A DNA stretch of 64,000 nt from Sneathiella sp. (GTDB lineage: Bacteria > Pseudomonadota > Alphaproteobacteria > Sneathiellales > Sneathiellaceae): positions 9,115 through 73,114 of the forward strand of contig NZ_JARGOQ010000001.1 in the NCBI RefSeq assembly GCF_029233945.1. Direction: 5' to 3'. The first letter of the stretch is position 1. The number at the start of each line of letters is the position of its first letter. The notes beneath the pieces are model-generated. The model was not told the DNA's origin. It searched no databases and was given only the letters and a program-made list of their open reading frames with translations. Positions 26,881 to 35,567 of the stretch are shown one piece after another. Both the position numbers and the translations under genes were made by a program.

Positions 26881-27036
26881 CGATTTCTCTCCTTAAGTGG
26901 ATTTATTTCTTCCAACGAGAAAAAGCGAACTTAGTTCCGTGACTTTTGGACAATGAACATCAGAAAATTAAAATCCCAATGATTTTTTTCCTCCATCGTT
27001 AGGAACACTGCCTAATGAATGGAAAGGAAATAAGAC

Positions 27037-27180
27037 ATGGCGCTAAACAACACAATTATATCTGCGTCATTCCTCAACAGCGACACAGTGAAAAATGCGC
27101 AAGGTGAGAATCTTGGAGATATCAAGGACATCATGATTAATACCGAAAATGGTCAGGTACAATATTATGTCCTCTCTTTC
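27037..27180 (+). pseudogene. N-terminal fragment of a PRC-barrel protein
   Basis: The first 48 codons (MALNNTIISASFLNSDTVKN and on to QVQYYVLSF) are a typical PRC-barrel start, with GDIKDIMIN and YYVLSF matching the family. After 27180 the frame reads the reverse complement of the HxlR gene and has no PRC character. No remnant of the rest of the barrel is seen beyond the SDR gene. The ribosome site GGAAAGG and start are intact. Most likely a gene cut by insertion or deletion. Confidence 0.65.
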
Positions 27181-27530
27181 CGTTCAGATAGCACCTTCTC
27201 GATCATCGCCGAGTTTCTTTCGCCCCAGCCACATAGCGGGACCATAGCTTCGATCAGGCTCTCGCCGAATGGTGTCAGCGCATAGTCGACACGTGGTGGA
27301 ATCTCCTTGTAATCCGTGCGCAAGATGACGCCATGGGATTCGAGTTCCTTGAGTTGCTGGATCAGCATCTTGTGGCTGACGCCGCGCACGTCGCGCTTCA
27401 ATTCCCCGTATCGCTTTGTTCCCTGGCCGAGGAAGAAGAGAATCAACGGCTTCCACTTGCCGCCGACGATGCGTAGCGTCGCGTCGAGACCGCAGATAAA
27501 GGGAGGCGGATCGGTAGATTTTATGCTCAT
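27165..27530 (-). CDS. HxlR family transcriptional regulator
   Basis: A 121-residue winged-helix regulator with the HxlR pattern: CGLDATLRIVGGKWKPLILF with Cys13, then GELKRDVRGVSHKMLIQQLKE, the wing RTDYKEIPPRVDYALT, and LTPFGESLIEAM. Many HxlR proteins sense aldehydes or redox stress through the N-terminal Cys. It is divergent from the SDR gene with 85 bases between, so it probably controls that gene and itself. Its last five codons overlap the PRC-barrel fragment, suggesting the junction supplied the stop. Confidence 0.88.
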   Translation of the reverse strand: MSIKSTDPPPFICGLDATLRIVGGKWKPLILFFLGQGTKRYGELKRDVRGVSHKMLIQQLKELESHGVILRTDYKEIPPRVDYALTPFGESLIEAMVPLCGWGERNSAMIEKVLSERKERT

Positions 27531-27615
27531 TCCTTATACTTACCAAAAGGTGCATACTTGTCAAAAAGAAACTATTCCATATCTCCAAATCAGTTCCAAT
27601 GAAGGAGATAAAATC

Positions 27616-28365
27616 ATGGGTAGACTCGAAGGAAAAACGGCTGTCATCACCGGTGGCGCAAGTGGGATTGGTCTGGCGACAGCCAAGCGGTTTTTGGCCG
27701 AAGGCGCGTTCGTCTATATTTTCGGAAGGCGGCAGGACGCACTCGACGCCGCGTTGGTCGAGCTTGGCACAAATGTGCGCGCGATCCGTGGCGATATTAC
27801 AAATATGGAGCATCTCGATCACCTGTTCGAAGCGGTGAAAACCGAGAAGGGCAGCGTCGATGTCTTGTTCGCCAATGCCGGGGTTGGTGAGTTTTCCCCG
27901 CTCGGGGAAATCACGCCGGAACATTACGTTCAAACCTTCGATATAAATGTCAGAGGTACTCTATTCACGGTTCAAAAGGCGCTTCCGCTGCTTGCGCCGG
28001 GCGCATCGATCATCCTGACGGGGTCGACTGTAGGCGTGACGGGTACGCCCGCAATGAGCGTTTACAGCGCATCAAAAGCGGCAGTTCGCAATTTTGCCCG
28101 AAGCTGGGCTCTTGATCTCAAGGGTACGGGCGTCAGGGTCAACGTTCTCTCCCCCGGAGCTACGGAAACAGACAAGCTCAAGGATATTTTTGCGACAACG
28201 GGTATGGAGGACGAAATTGTCGCCGGCTTCATTGAGAAAACACCCTTAGGCCGGATCGGTGATCCTTCCGAAACGGCGGCCGTTGCGGCGTTCCTCGCCT
28301 CCAGCGATAGCAGCTTCATGACCGGTAGCGAGGTGTTCGTCGACGGCGGGTACGCCCAGATCTGA
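27616..28365 (+). CDS. Short-chain dehydrogenase/reductase
   Basis: A classical SDR of 249 residues from the ATG at 27616, which has GAAGGAGA seven bases upstream; the open frame further left overlaps hxlR and is not used. The cofactor motif TGGASGIG is at about residues 12-19, NAG at about 88, catalytic Ser near 139 and YSASK at about 153-157. Reduction or oxidation of a small carbonyl or alcohol with NAD(P) is expected. HxlR-SDR pairs often deal with quinones or aldehydes. It reads away from hxlR. Confidence 0.88.
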   Translation: MGRLEGKTAVITGGASGIGLATAKRFLAEGAFVYIFGRRQDALDAALVELGTNVRAIRGDITNMEHLDHLFEAVKTEKGSVDVLFANAGVGEFSPLGEITPEHYVQTFDINVRGTLFTVQKALPLLAPGASIILTGSTVGVTGTPAMSVYSASKAAVRNFARSWALDLKGTGVRVNVLSPGATETDKLKDIFATTGMEDEIVAGFIEKTPLGRIGDPSETAAVAAFLASSDSSFMTGSEVFVDGGYAQI

Positions 28366-28404
28366 TGTTTCGAAAGCAGAGTTCAAAGGCGAACAATCTT
28401 TTAT

Positions 28405-28441
28405 TCTCTGCCGCCAATACTTATTTTCTTGGCGGCAGAGA
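28405..28441. terminator. Perfect 13-bp hairpin between convergent genes
   Basis: TCTCTGCCGCCAA at 28405-28417 pairs exactly with TTGGCGGCAGAGA at 28429-28441 around an 11-base loop. It separates the SDR gene from the minus-strand yaiI-like gene and could stop transcription from both sides, though the T-tracts are poor. Confidence 0.55.
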
Positions 28442-28469
28442 AGACCTTGGGGATGAGTGGGGCGTAACC

Positions 28470-28919
28470 CTATCCCTTCCGAAGTTTCTGCAGCGTGTTC
28501 TCCAGCACATTCAGGAACTGGCTGCGGTCTTTTTTGCTGAACGGGGCGTTGCCGCCGGAGATATCGCCGGTCTCCCGCAAATGCGCGTTGAGGTCACGCA
28601 TGGCAAGCGATAGGCCGATGGACTGTTCGGTAAAGGCTTTGCCTGAGGGACCGAGGACTATCGCGAGTTTCTTGAGTGCCCTGTCGGCAAGCGGTATATC
28701 TGATGTAATTACCACATCGCCTGATGTTGCATTCTCCGCGATCCAGTTATCCGCCGCATCGAAGCCGTCATCGACGACCACCTGCTCAATAAGCAAGCTT
28801 TGCGGAATGCGCATCCAGCTATTGCTGACCACATAAGTCATCAGCCGGTGCCGCCCGGCGACGCGATAAATCTCGTCCTTTACCGGGCAGGCATCGGCAT
28901 CAATGAAAATTCTGGTCAA
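28470..28919 (-). CDS. YaiI/YqxD family protein (UPF0178)
   Basis: A 149-residue protein opening MTRIFIDADACPVKDEIYR, the conserved Asp-rich start of UPF0178. VITSDIPLADRAL and the GNAPFSKKDRSQFLNVLE tail also match. The conserved aspartates suggest a PIN-like nuclease or metal-dependent fold, but no activity is established. It is 12 bases downstream of the molybdenum hydroxylase gene and probably co-transcribed. Confidence 0.9.
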   Translation of the reverse strand: MTRIFIDADACPVKDEIYRVAGRHRLMTYVVSNSWMRIPQSLLIEQVVVDDGFDAADNWIAENATSGDVVITSDIPLADRALKKLAIVLGPSGKAFTEQSIGLSLAMRDLNAHLRETGDISGGNAPFSKKDRSQFLNVLENTLQKLRKG

Positions 28920-28931
28920 GCGGCGACCTGC

Positions 28932-31262
28932 CTAACTAGCCTGCTGAATGATGTCCCAGACCCGCTGCGGCGTTGCGGGCATGTCAACATGACGGACACC
29001 GAGATCCTCAAGGCTGTCGATAATCGCATTGATAACGGCGGGCGGGGCACCAATACATCCAGCCTCCCCGCAGCCTTTAACGCCCATAGGATTCATGGTG
29101 CAGGGTACCTCGATCGTCTCATAGAGAAGATCGACCGGGATATTATCCGCGCGCGGCATGCCGTAATCCATAAAGGACCCGGTGAGAAGCTGCCCATCGT
29201 CGCTATAGACCGTATGTTCAGTGAGTGCCTGGCCAATTCCCTGCCCGACACCGCCGATCACTTGATTACGGACGAGAGCCGGATTAACGATCGTGCCGAA
29301 GTCATCGACGATGACATAGCGGACAACATCGGTTGCGCCGGTGAGTTCATCAACCTCGACCTCTGCAATATGACAACCGTTGGGGTAGGTGAAGGCTTCA
29401 ACCGTGAAGCTTGCTTCTGAATCGAGGCCCTCTGCCAGATTTTCAGGAAGCTGTCCCAAACCGCGGGCTCGATGCGCCAGTTCAAGAATGCCGATCTTGC
29501 GATCCGTTCCGGCGATTGCGAATTCTCCCTCCTCGGCGGAAAACTCGATATCAACAGCGGCGGCTTCAAGGAAATGGCCTGCCAGCTCCTTGCCCTTGTT
29601 GATCACCTCGTCACTGGCCGCGTGGATGGCCGGCCCCTGCGTTGTGAGGGAGCGGGAGCCGCCTGTACCGCCACCGGATTTTATCTTTTCCGTATCGCCC
29701 TGAACAATCTCGATATTCTCAAAAGGGACTCCCAGACGTTCCGCGATGATCTGCGCATAGGCAGTCGAATGGCCCTGTCCAGAGGATTGGGTGCCGACCG
29801 CAACGGTTACCCGGTCATCTTCTTCGAAGCGGATGGTTGCGGTCTCTGTCGGGTTTCCGGCTGTTGCCTCAATGTAGTAACACATGCCGATGCCCCGGCG
29901 TTTCCCTTTTCCGGCCGAGGTGGCCCGGCGGGCGGAAAACCCAGCCCAGTCCGATGTTTCCAGTGCCCGATCCATGATCCGTTCGAATTCGCCGCTGTCA
30001 TAAACGCAGCCGGTAGAGGTTGTGTAGGGAATGGCGGAAACGGGAATGAAGTTTTTACGGCGGATTTCCTCCTGTCCGAGACCAAGTTCCCGTGCGGCCG
30101 TATCCATCAACCGTTCGATCACATAGATGGCTTCCGGTCGGCCCGCGCCGCGATAGGCATCCACCGGTACTGTATTGGTGAAGACGCCGATGCTGCGGTA
30201 GTAGAAATTTGGAATGTCATAAACCCCGGGCAAGACCTTCACCGCCGCCATGGTCGGGATCAGCGGTCCAAATGTGGACAAATAGGCACCGAGGTTGGCG
30301 TTGGTTTCCACCATCATGCCGGTGATCTTGTAATCGGCGTCGAAGGCAAGCTTGGCGCGTGTGACATGATCGCGCCCTTGGGTATCCGACAGAAACGCGT
30401 CGCTTCTCTCCCCAATCCATTTGATAGGTCGGCCCAGCTTGCGGGACGCCCAGACCGTCACCGCGCATTCGGAATAGAAGAAAAGCTTCATGCCGAAGGC
30501 ACCGCCCACATCTGGCGTAATCACCCGGATATCTTCTTCAGGCACATGCAAAATAGCATTGGCGAGAAGGGAGCGAAGCACCCAGCCGCCCTGCGTTCCC
30601 ATGCGTATCGTCATTTTCGCGGCATCGCCGTTCCAGTCTGCGATCAGGCCACGCGGTTCCATGGAATTCACAACAACGCGGTTATTGACCAATTCAATCT
30701 CGGTGACATGGCTCGCCTTGGAAAAGACGTCCTGAATATTCTTTTCATCCCCTTGTTCCCAGTCAAAGGCAACATTATTGGGGACATTGGCATGGACCAG
30801 CGGCTTGCCAGTCGCATTTGCCGTTTTTGTATCGACGATAACGTCTTCTTCCTCAAAATCGACATAGATCAATTCCGTGGCGTCTTTGGCCTGGGCTAGG
30901 GTTTCGGCGATGACATAGGCGATATTATCGCCAACATAGCGAACCTTTTCCGTGGCGAGAACCGGATGGCCGGGGTCTGCGCGATCACTGCCATCCCGGT
31001 TTTTAAGCGGGATCATGCAGGGCAGCTGGTTCGCCTTATCCGCGGCCAGCTCTTTCCCGAGGATGATATCGATGACGCCCGGGGCCTGCTTTGCCTCGTC
31101 AATGTCGATGGAGAGGATTTTCCCATGGGCAACCGGGGATCGCAGCATATATCCGTATAGCTGGCCGTCCAGCGTGATATCATCGGTATATTCGCCTGTT
31201 CCGGTGATAAGACGAAAATCCTCTTTACGCTCCACTGACTGATTTACACCGAATTTCACCAT
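28932..31262 (-). CDS. Molybdenum hydroxylase large subunit, form II CoxL-like (orphan)
   Basis: About 776 residues from the ATG at 31262 (AAGGTGG eight bases upstream; a GTG at 31274 is the alternative). Molybdopterin-contacting motifs include GGAFGMK (257-263 in 780-residue numbering) and the loop AYRGAGR (373-379), which marks form II CoxL or related xanthine-dehydrogenase-family enzymes rather than true CO dehydrogenase (AYxCSFR). The C-terminal GxGxGGxxxTTQGPA-like region and Glu in VKGCGEAGCIG are present. Medium FAD and small FeS subunits are not next to it. It likely hydroxylates an organic substrate handled by the neighbouring CoA enzymes. Confidence 0.88.
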   Translation of the reverse strand: MVKFGVNQSVERKEDFRLITGTGEYTDDITLDGQLYGYMLRSPVAHGKILSIDIDEAKQAPGVIDIILGKELAADKANQLPCMIPLKNRDGSDRADPGHPVLATEKVRYVGDNIAYVIAETLAQAKDATELIYVDFEEEDVIVDTKTANATGKPLVHANVPNNVAFDWEQGDEKNIQDVFSKASHVTEIELVNNRVVVNSMEPRGLIADWNGDAAKMTIRMGTQGGWVLRSLLANAILHVPEEDIRVITPDVGGAFGMKLFFYSECAVTVWASRKLGRPIKWIGERSDAFLSDTQGRDHVTRAKLAFDADYKITGMMVETNANLGAYLSTFGPLIPTMAAVKVLPGVYDIPNFYYRSIGVFTNTVPVDAYRGAGRPEAIYVIERLMDTAARELGLGQEEIRRKNFIPVSAIPYTTSTGCVYDSGEFERIMDRALETSDWAGFSARRATSAGKGKRRGIGMCYYIEATAGNPTETATIRFEEDDRVTVAVGTQSSGQGHSTAYAQIIAERLGVPFENIEIVQGDTEKIKSGGGTGGSRSLTTQGPAIHAASDEVINKGKELAGHFLEAAAVDIEFSAEEGEFAIAGTDRKIGILELAHRARGLGQLPENLAEGLDSEASFTVEAFTYPNGCHIAEVEVDELTGATDVVRYVIVDDFGTIVNPALVRNQVIGGVGQGIGQALTEHTVYSDDGQLLTGSFMDYGMPRADNIPVDLLYETIEVPCTMNPMGVKGCGEAGCIGAPPAVINAIIDSLEDLGVRHVDMPATPQRVWDIIQQAS

Positions 31263-31377
31263 TTTGTTGTCCACCTTCGTTTATGTGGTGCGCCCACCGT
31301 GGGTTTCTCTTTCTATACTATCAGACGGGGGAGGGCTGACATCAACCCCCGATTTGAAAATTTAGACCGTCAGAGCA

Positions 31378-32574
31378 TCATTTTGGTTGTTCCCATAAAA
31401 CGCCGCCCTCGACAAAATTTTCGATATCGCTGTCATCGAACCCATGTTCCTTCAGAATGTCGCGCCCTTGCGCACCGAAAGCAGGCGGGATTGATTTTGC
31501 GGACCCCGGTGTCCGGCTCAGCTTGACGGCGACGCCTGTGCCTTTATAGCCATCCATTTCAACGATCATGTTCCGATGGCGGGTATGTGGATGATTGATC
31601 GCCTCGGGAACCGTCATTGCGGCGCCCGCAGGAACGCCCGCCGCCAGTAGCTGGGTTGCTACCTCCACACCGTCTTTATCCGCAAAGAGCCTATTCAGAG
31701 CTTCGTTGAGAGCATCGCGGTTTGCCACGCGAAGAGAATTTTCCGCAAATCTTGGATCGTCCGCGAGTTCAGGTTCCCCCAGTGACGCGCAGAGCTTCGT
31801 GAACTGTCCATGATTTCCGACACCCAGGAAGACAGGAGTTGTTCGCGTCGGATAAAGATCATATGGCGCGATATTCGGATGGGAATTGCCCGTCAGTTTT
31901 GGGGCGTTCCCTGACATATTATAGTTCGGGGCATGTGGATGCTGTAGCTGTATGCCCGTATCGTAAAGCGATGCTTCCACTGATTGCCCCTTGCCGGAGA
32001 CATGCCGCTCATTCACCGCCATCAGAATTCCGATAACCGCATTCATCCCGGTTCCCAGATCAACGAGCGGAATGCCAATGCGGACCTGACCAGAATCTGG
32101 AGATCCATTAATGCTGATCAAGCCAGTCCAGGCCTGAATAACCGCGTCATATCCCGGAAATCCGCCGAACGGCCCGTCGGCACCAAAGCCGGTAACGCGG
32201 CAATGGATTAATCGAGGGAATTTTTTGCAAAGGACATCCTCATAACCCAGGCCCCATTTTTCAAGGCTGCCTGTCTTGAAATTTTCGACCATGACGTCCG
32301 CGTCTTCAAGCAGTTTGAGAAGAATTTTCTTTCCCTCTTCATGGCGGATATCGAGAGCAATCGACCTCTTGTTCCGGTTGGTGCCAGAGAAATAGGCGGC
32401 AATCCCGGCATCATTGTAGGGCGGGCCCCAGCCTCTCGTCTCATCGCCTTGCGGGGGCTCGATCTTGATAACTTCAGCTCCGTGATCCCCCAGAATCTGG
32501 GTGCAGAACGGTCCCCCGAGAACGCGGGAAAGATCAATCACTTTCAAGCCCGAGAGGGCACCTTTACTAGACAT
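31378..32574 (-). CDS. CaiB/BaiF family CoA transferase (family III)
   Basis: A 398-residue enzyme with the typical start GLKVIDLSRVLGGPFCTQIL, GDETRGWGPP, and PLVDLGTG with likely catalytic Asp172; GKGQSVEASLYDT follows near 195-206. Family III enzymes move CoA between carboxylates through an aspartyl-CoA intermediate. It lies 35 bases behind the IpdB-like gene and about 115 bases before the molybdenum hydroxylase, so it probably activates a carboxylate substrate in the same pathway. Confidence 0.9.
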   Translation of the reverse strand: MSSKGALSGLKVIDLSRVLGGPFCTQILGDHGAEVIKIEPPQGDETRGWGPPYNDAGIAAYFSGTNRNKRSIALDIRHEEGKKILLKLLEDADVMVENFKTGSLEKWGLGYEDVLCKKFPRLIHCRVTGFGADGPFGGFPGYDAVIQAWTGLISINGSPDSGQVRIGIPLVDLGTGMNAVIGILMAVNERHVSGKGQSVEASLYDTGIQLQHPHAPNYNMSGNAPKLTGNSHPNIAPYDLYPTRTTPVFLGVGNHGQFTKLCASLGEPELADDPRFAENSLRVANRDALNEALNRLFADKDGVEVATQLLAAGVPAGAAMTVPEAINHPHTRHRNMIVEMDGYKGTGVAVKLSRTPGSAKSIPPAFGAQGRDILKEHGFDDSDIENFVEGGVLWEQPK

Positions 32575-32609
32575 GTCGGTCCTACTTCTTATTTCGTTTT
32601 TATGAGGGG

Positions 32610-33365
32610 TTATTTAGCGTGCGCAGCGGAGGAAGTCATCGGAAATATCGCCTCCGCAAAGTTCGGATAGACTTCGGCGACTTTCTCTCGCACCTCCTGA
32701 TTGAGCAGTTCCAGCAGGGCCGGGTCCGGAGGGGCGGTGAGGGGGGCCTCTTTCGAATAATCAAAAGAAAAGCCGGTATTATCAAGAATATCCTCAAGCG
32801 AGCTGGTCGGGTGAATGGATTCTAGGCGGAACCGCTTTTTATCCTTGTCAAAACGAAAGAACGCCTTGCTGGTCAACAAACCGAAGGGGCCGCCTTTGCG
32901 GTATGTGCTGTTATCGGAAAGGCCGGGTGCGCTGATAAAATCGACTTTCTCCACCAGCGTGCGGCGAGAATGTTCCTCCCGGAAGAGGATTACTTTCGGT
33001 ATTAGAAAATAAAGATAAGCAGACCCAAAGGTACCGGGCCATCTCGGGTTTGAAGATGGGTAATCGCCACGTCCCATGAGATTGATATTCGCCTGTCCGT
33101 CAATCTGGCCGCCGCCCAGGAAGAAGGCGTCAATCCGCCCTTGCGCGGCGCAGTCAAACAGCTCCCCGCCGCCGCCGGTGAAGAAATTATTGGCGACGGA
33201 CCCCAGGATATTGACGAACCTAGGCGTGCCCCAAGCCGCTTTCGCGAGCAAGGCCGCTGCGCCGGGGATTGGAGAGGCCGCCCCCACTGCGACATGATTG
33301 CAGTCGCGCAAGAGGTTTGCGATAAGGCAGATGAGTGCCTTCTTGTCATCCGCGATATCCGTCAT
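32610..33365 (-). CDS. Family I CoA-transferase beta subunit-like protein (IpdB/GctB type)
   Basis: A 251-residue protein of the CoA-transferase family I beta-subunit fold (GAASPIPGAAALLAK, GGGELFDCAAQGRIDAFFLGG, GGPFGLLTSKAFF). Where true transferases carry the CoA-esterified Glu after the strand, this reads NILGSVANN, without Glu. That is the situation in IpdB, whose complex hydrolyses a ring in steroid breakdown. The assignment from this loop is inference. The start overlaps the alpha-subunit stop by four bases. Confidence 0.8.
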   Translation of the reverse strand: MTDIADDKKALICLIANLLRDCNHVAVGAASPIPGAAALLAKAAWGTPRFVNILGSVANNFFTGGGGELFDCAAQGRIDAFFLGGGQIDGQANINLMGRGDYPSSNPRWPGTFGSAYLYFLIPKVILFREEHSRRTLVEKVDFISAPGLSDNSTYRKGGPFGLLTSKAFFRFDKDKKRFRLESIHPTSSLEDILDNTGFSFDYSKEAPLTAPPDPALLELLNQEVREKVAEVYPNFAEAIFPMTSSAAHAK

Positions 33366-34192
33366 GCCGGAACACTTTCTTGCATGACAAATTGATCGAG
33401 ATAGTTCTGAAAACCGGTGTCACTCTTGGCCATTTCCATATAGCGGCGCATATGGGCATCATCGACTTCGGCGCCGTTCCAGAACGGCAGCGGCCAACTC
33501 CCGTTCGGCGCAACGCAGATTTTGCCAACATAGAGAGCAGGCAGAACTCCGGCGGCCTTTTCCTCCGTCTCGAACAGGCTTGTTTCCGATATGGCGTCAA
33601 CAGTGACGAACGCGGTCTTGGCCGCATGAGACATATTCACCAATTCCCGTTTTCGCCCAATCCAGACATTGCCCTCCCGATCCGCAAGGGGCGCATGAAA
33701 AAGTGCGATATCGGGTTGTATCGCCGGAATGGCGACAATCGGATCCTTGTTATTTGCGAATGGATTTTGAATTACTTTCCAGCCTGGATGATTTTTGAGG
33801 ACATCGCTTCCCAGGATGCCACGGAGCGGCATAAAGGGGATGCCCTTTTGAGAGGCCTGCAATCCGGCATGGATGGCGGGGCAGGTGGCATCAACAAGTT
33901 GGATGGTCCCTTCGCGCACTGCTTTGGTAAAGCGGGGTGCGGGACCATACTCCCCAAGGGTAAGGGCGGAACTTTCGAACGTCTTGACGCAGCCCGCGCC
34001 GATCAGCAATTCCGCCTGCAATCCGCTGGTCGGCACCCCGACGAGATGGAGGTTTTTCACGCGACGGCGGATCAGGGCGCGGGTTGCCGCCATGGAAACA
34101 CCGGCATAATCCGCCGGGATCGCAACCTTCGCGCCATCCGGAATGGCCATCGCAAATTCATCGATGGAACCGTCTTCAAAGCCTATGGGCAT
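33362..34192 (-). CDS. Family I CoA-transferase alpha subunit-like protein (IpdA/GctA type)
   Basis: A 276-residue partner of the downstream beta subunit, with ATRALIRRRVKNLHLVG, the acidic TFESSALTLGEYG, and KGIPFMPLRGILGSD near 115-130. Family members form an alpha2-beta2 complex; IpdAB opens the last steroid ring of cholesterol intermediates, GctAB makes glutaconyl-CoA. Genes for a transporter lie just upstream. Overlaps the beta gene by ATGA. Confidence 0.82.
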   Translation of the reverse strand: MPIGFEDGSIDEFAMAIPDGAKVAIPADYAGVSMAATRALIRRRVKNLHLVGVPTSGLQAELLIGAGCVKTFESSALTLGEYGPAPRFTKAVREGTIQLVDATCPAIHAGLQASQKGIPFMPLRGILGSDVLKNHPGWKVIQNPFANNKDPIVAIPAIQPDIALFHAPLADREGNVWIGRKRELVNMSHAAKTAFVTVDAISETSLFETEEKAAGVLPALYVGKICVAPNGSWPLPFWNGAEVDDAHMRRYMEMAKSDTGFQNYLDQFVMQESVPA

Positions 34193-34219
34193 TTTATGCT
34201 CCTTCTGCTCCGTCCAATC

Positions 34220-35455
34220 TTACCATGATTGGTTACGTATTTCTTTTATAAGGATAAATGGCGCCGCGCCGATGACAAGGCAAATAATTGAATAGGTGAA
34301 TACCGCATCATAACTACCTGTCAGGTCAAAAATAAGGCCTGAAAAATAAGATCCGCTGGCCATACCAAATCCGCCCCCGACGGCAATTCCGCCATATATG
34401 GTCCCGAAATTGCGACCATGGAAAAGAAGGGACGAGATGGAGCCGATCATCGGCCCGCGCGACCCCATGGAAAGGCCGAAGCAAATGATAAAGCCGTAAA
34501 GCGGCAGTAAATGATCCGATCGGTCCAGCAACCAGATAAAGATAACCGCCGCGATTGTTATGACATAGCTGATCATGGCTGTTTTAAAGAGGCCAATTTT
34601 CAGGGCAATATATCCGGCACCCAGCATGCCGACGGGGATAAGCAGCCCCGACAATCCGTAATTCACCGATGCCTCAATTGGTGTAAATCCGACTTCAATC
34701 AGGTAGGTCACCGCCTGGATAACGACGGAGAACATTCCGTTTCCGGTAAAAAAGAAAACGGACGCCAGGCCCCAGAATGGCAATGTGCGGATCGCCTTAG
34801 ACATGGTCCAGTCAATTTCCGGCCTCTTTACATCAGTAGCTTGAGGGCGGCTGAGTTCCGTGCTGCCTGCGGCAATGCGACGCCAGGGGAGGAATACCAC
34901 AACCAAGAGACTAAGGACGCAAAATCCGAGAAGAAGTTCCGCCTGTCGCCAGCCATAATTCTCAATAAATATCTGCGAAAGAGACAGACCGAGGAGCGTT
35001 CCGGCGCCCATCGAAGAGTAGATGATGGCGAGGGCGAGCGGGATCTGGGCCCTGAACCAGCGGCTGGCCATGGCGGCGTTGGGCACGTTGCCGCAGCAGG
35101 AGGCGGAAAACCCGACGAGCAGGCTGATCGTCAGGTAGAATTGCCAGATATTTGTGGCAAAGCTTGCGAAAATAAGTCCAGCCCCGGCCGATAAAATACC
35201 AATCCCGTAAACACTGCGTGGGCCAAGGCGGTCAAACAGGACCCCGACAAGGGGCCCGGTCAATCCGGTGATAACCGCGCCAAAGGAGTAAATGGAGGCA
35301 ACTGTACCGCGCGGCCATTGGAATTCGTCGCCGAGCGGCGAGACCAGGTTCGGAAAATTTTCAAATGCAAATCGTCCGGCCAAGCCCATCAGAAAACACA
35401 ACAGGAGAACGCCAATTGCGACCGGAACAAATTCTGTTTTTTTGGGTTGGCTCAA
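34220..35455 (-). CDS. Major facilitator superfamily transporter
   Basis: A 411-residue protein with twelve hydrophobic segments in two halves of six. The first MFS loop motif appears as GVLFDRLGPRSVYGIG (about 80-95) and the second-half copy as GYIALKIGLFKTAM. A central hydrophilic loop lies near residues 190-222. It resembles oxalate/formate-antiporter and monocarboxylate-type members. As first gene of the CoA-enzyme cluster, 27 bases before the IpdA-like gene, it probably imports the carboxylate substrate. Confidence 0.88.
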   Translation of the reverse strand: MSQPKKTEFVPVAIGVLLLCFLMGLAGRFAFENFPNLVSPLGDEFQWPRGTVASIYSFGAVITGLTGPLVGVLFDRLGPRSVYGIGILSAGAGLIFASFATNIWQFYLTISLLVGFSASCCGNVPNAAMASRWFRAQIPLALAIIYSSMGAGTLLGLSLSQIFIENYGWRQAELLLGFCVLSLLVVVFLPWRRIAAGSTELSRPQATDVKRPEIDWTMSKAIRTLPFWGLASVFFFTGNGMFSVVIQAVTYLIEVGFTPIEASVNYGLSGLLIPVGMLGAGYIALKIGLFKTAMISYVITIAAVIFIWLLDRSDHLLPLYGFIICFGLSMGSRGPMIGSISSLLFHGRNFGTIYGGIAVGGGFGMASGSYFSGLIFDLTGSYDAVFTYSIICLVIGAAPFILIKEIRNQSW

Positions 35456-35499
35456 AGGCCCCGCTCCATTCTTTTTATTTTTCCGGGAAATGGGGAAGA

Positions 35500-35528
35500 T
35501 CGATTAAATTAAGATTCATTCTAATCGA
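35500..35528 (-). promoter_or_regulatory. Inverted repeat upstream of the MFS operon
   Basis: TCGATTA at 35500-35506 pairs with TAATCGA at 35522-35528 across 15 bases. It sits about 45 bases before the MFS gene start and after the preceding gene's stop, where an operator of the catabolic operon would be expected. No regulator gene lies next to it. Confidence 0.35.
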
Positions 35529-35567
35529 CCTGCCCCTAAAATAGAATGCCCTTTCTTTATAAAGACA

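Noticed and set aside
29472-30899. 475-codon open frame on the plus strand
   Set aside because: It lies entirely antisense to the molybdenum hydroxylase gene, has no family features, and its composition (Gly, Arg, His, Cys-rich) is that of a shadow frame.
33335-34228. 297-codon open frame on the plus strand
   Set aside because: Overlaps both CoA-transferase-like genes on the other strand, which have clear motifs. Not a gene.
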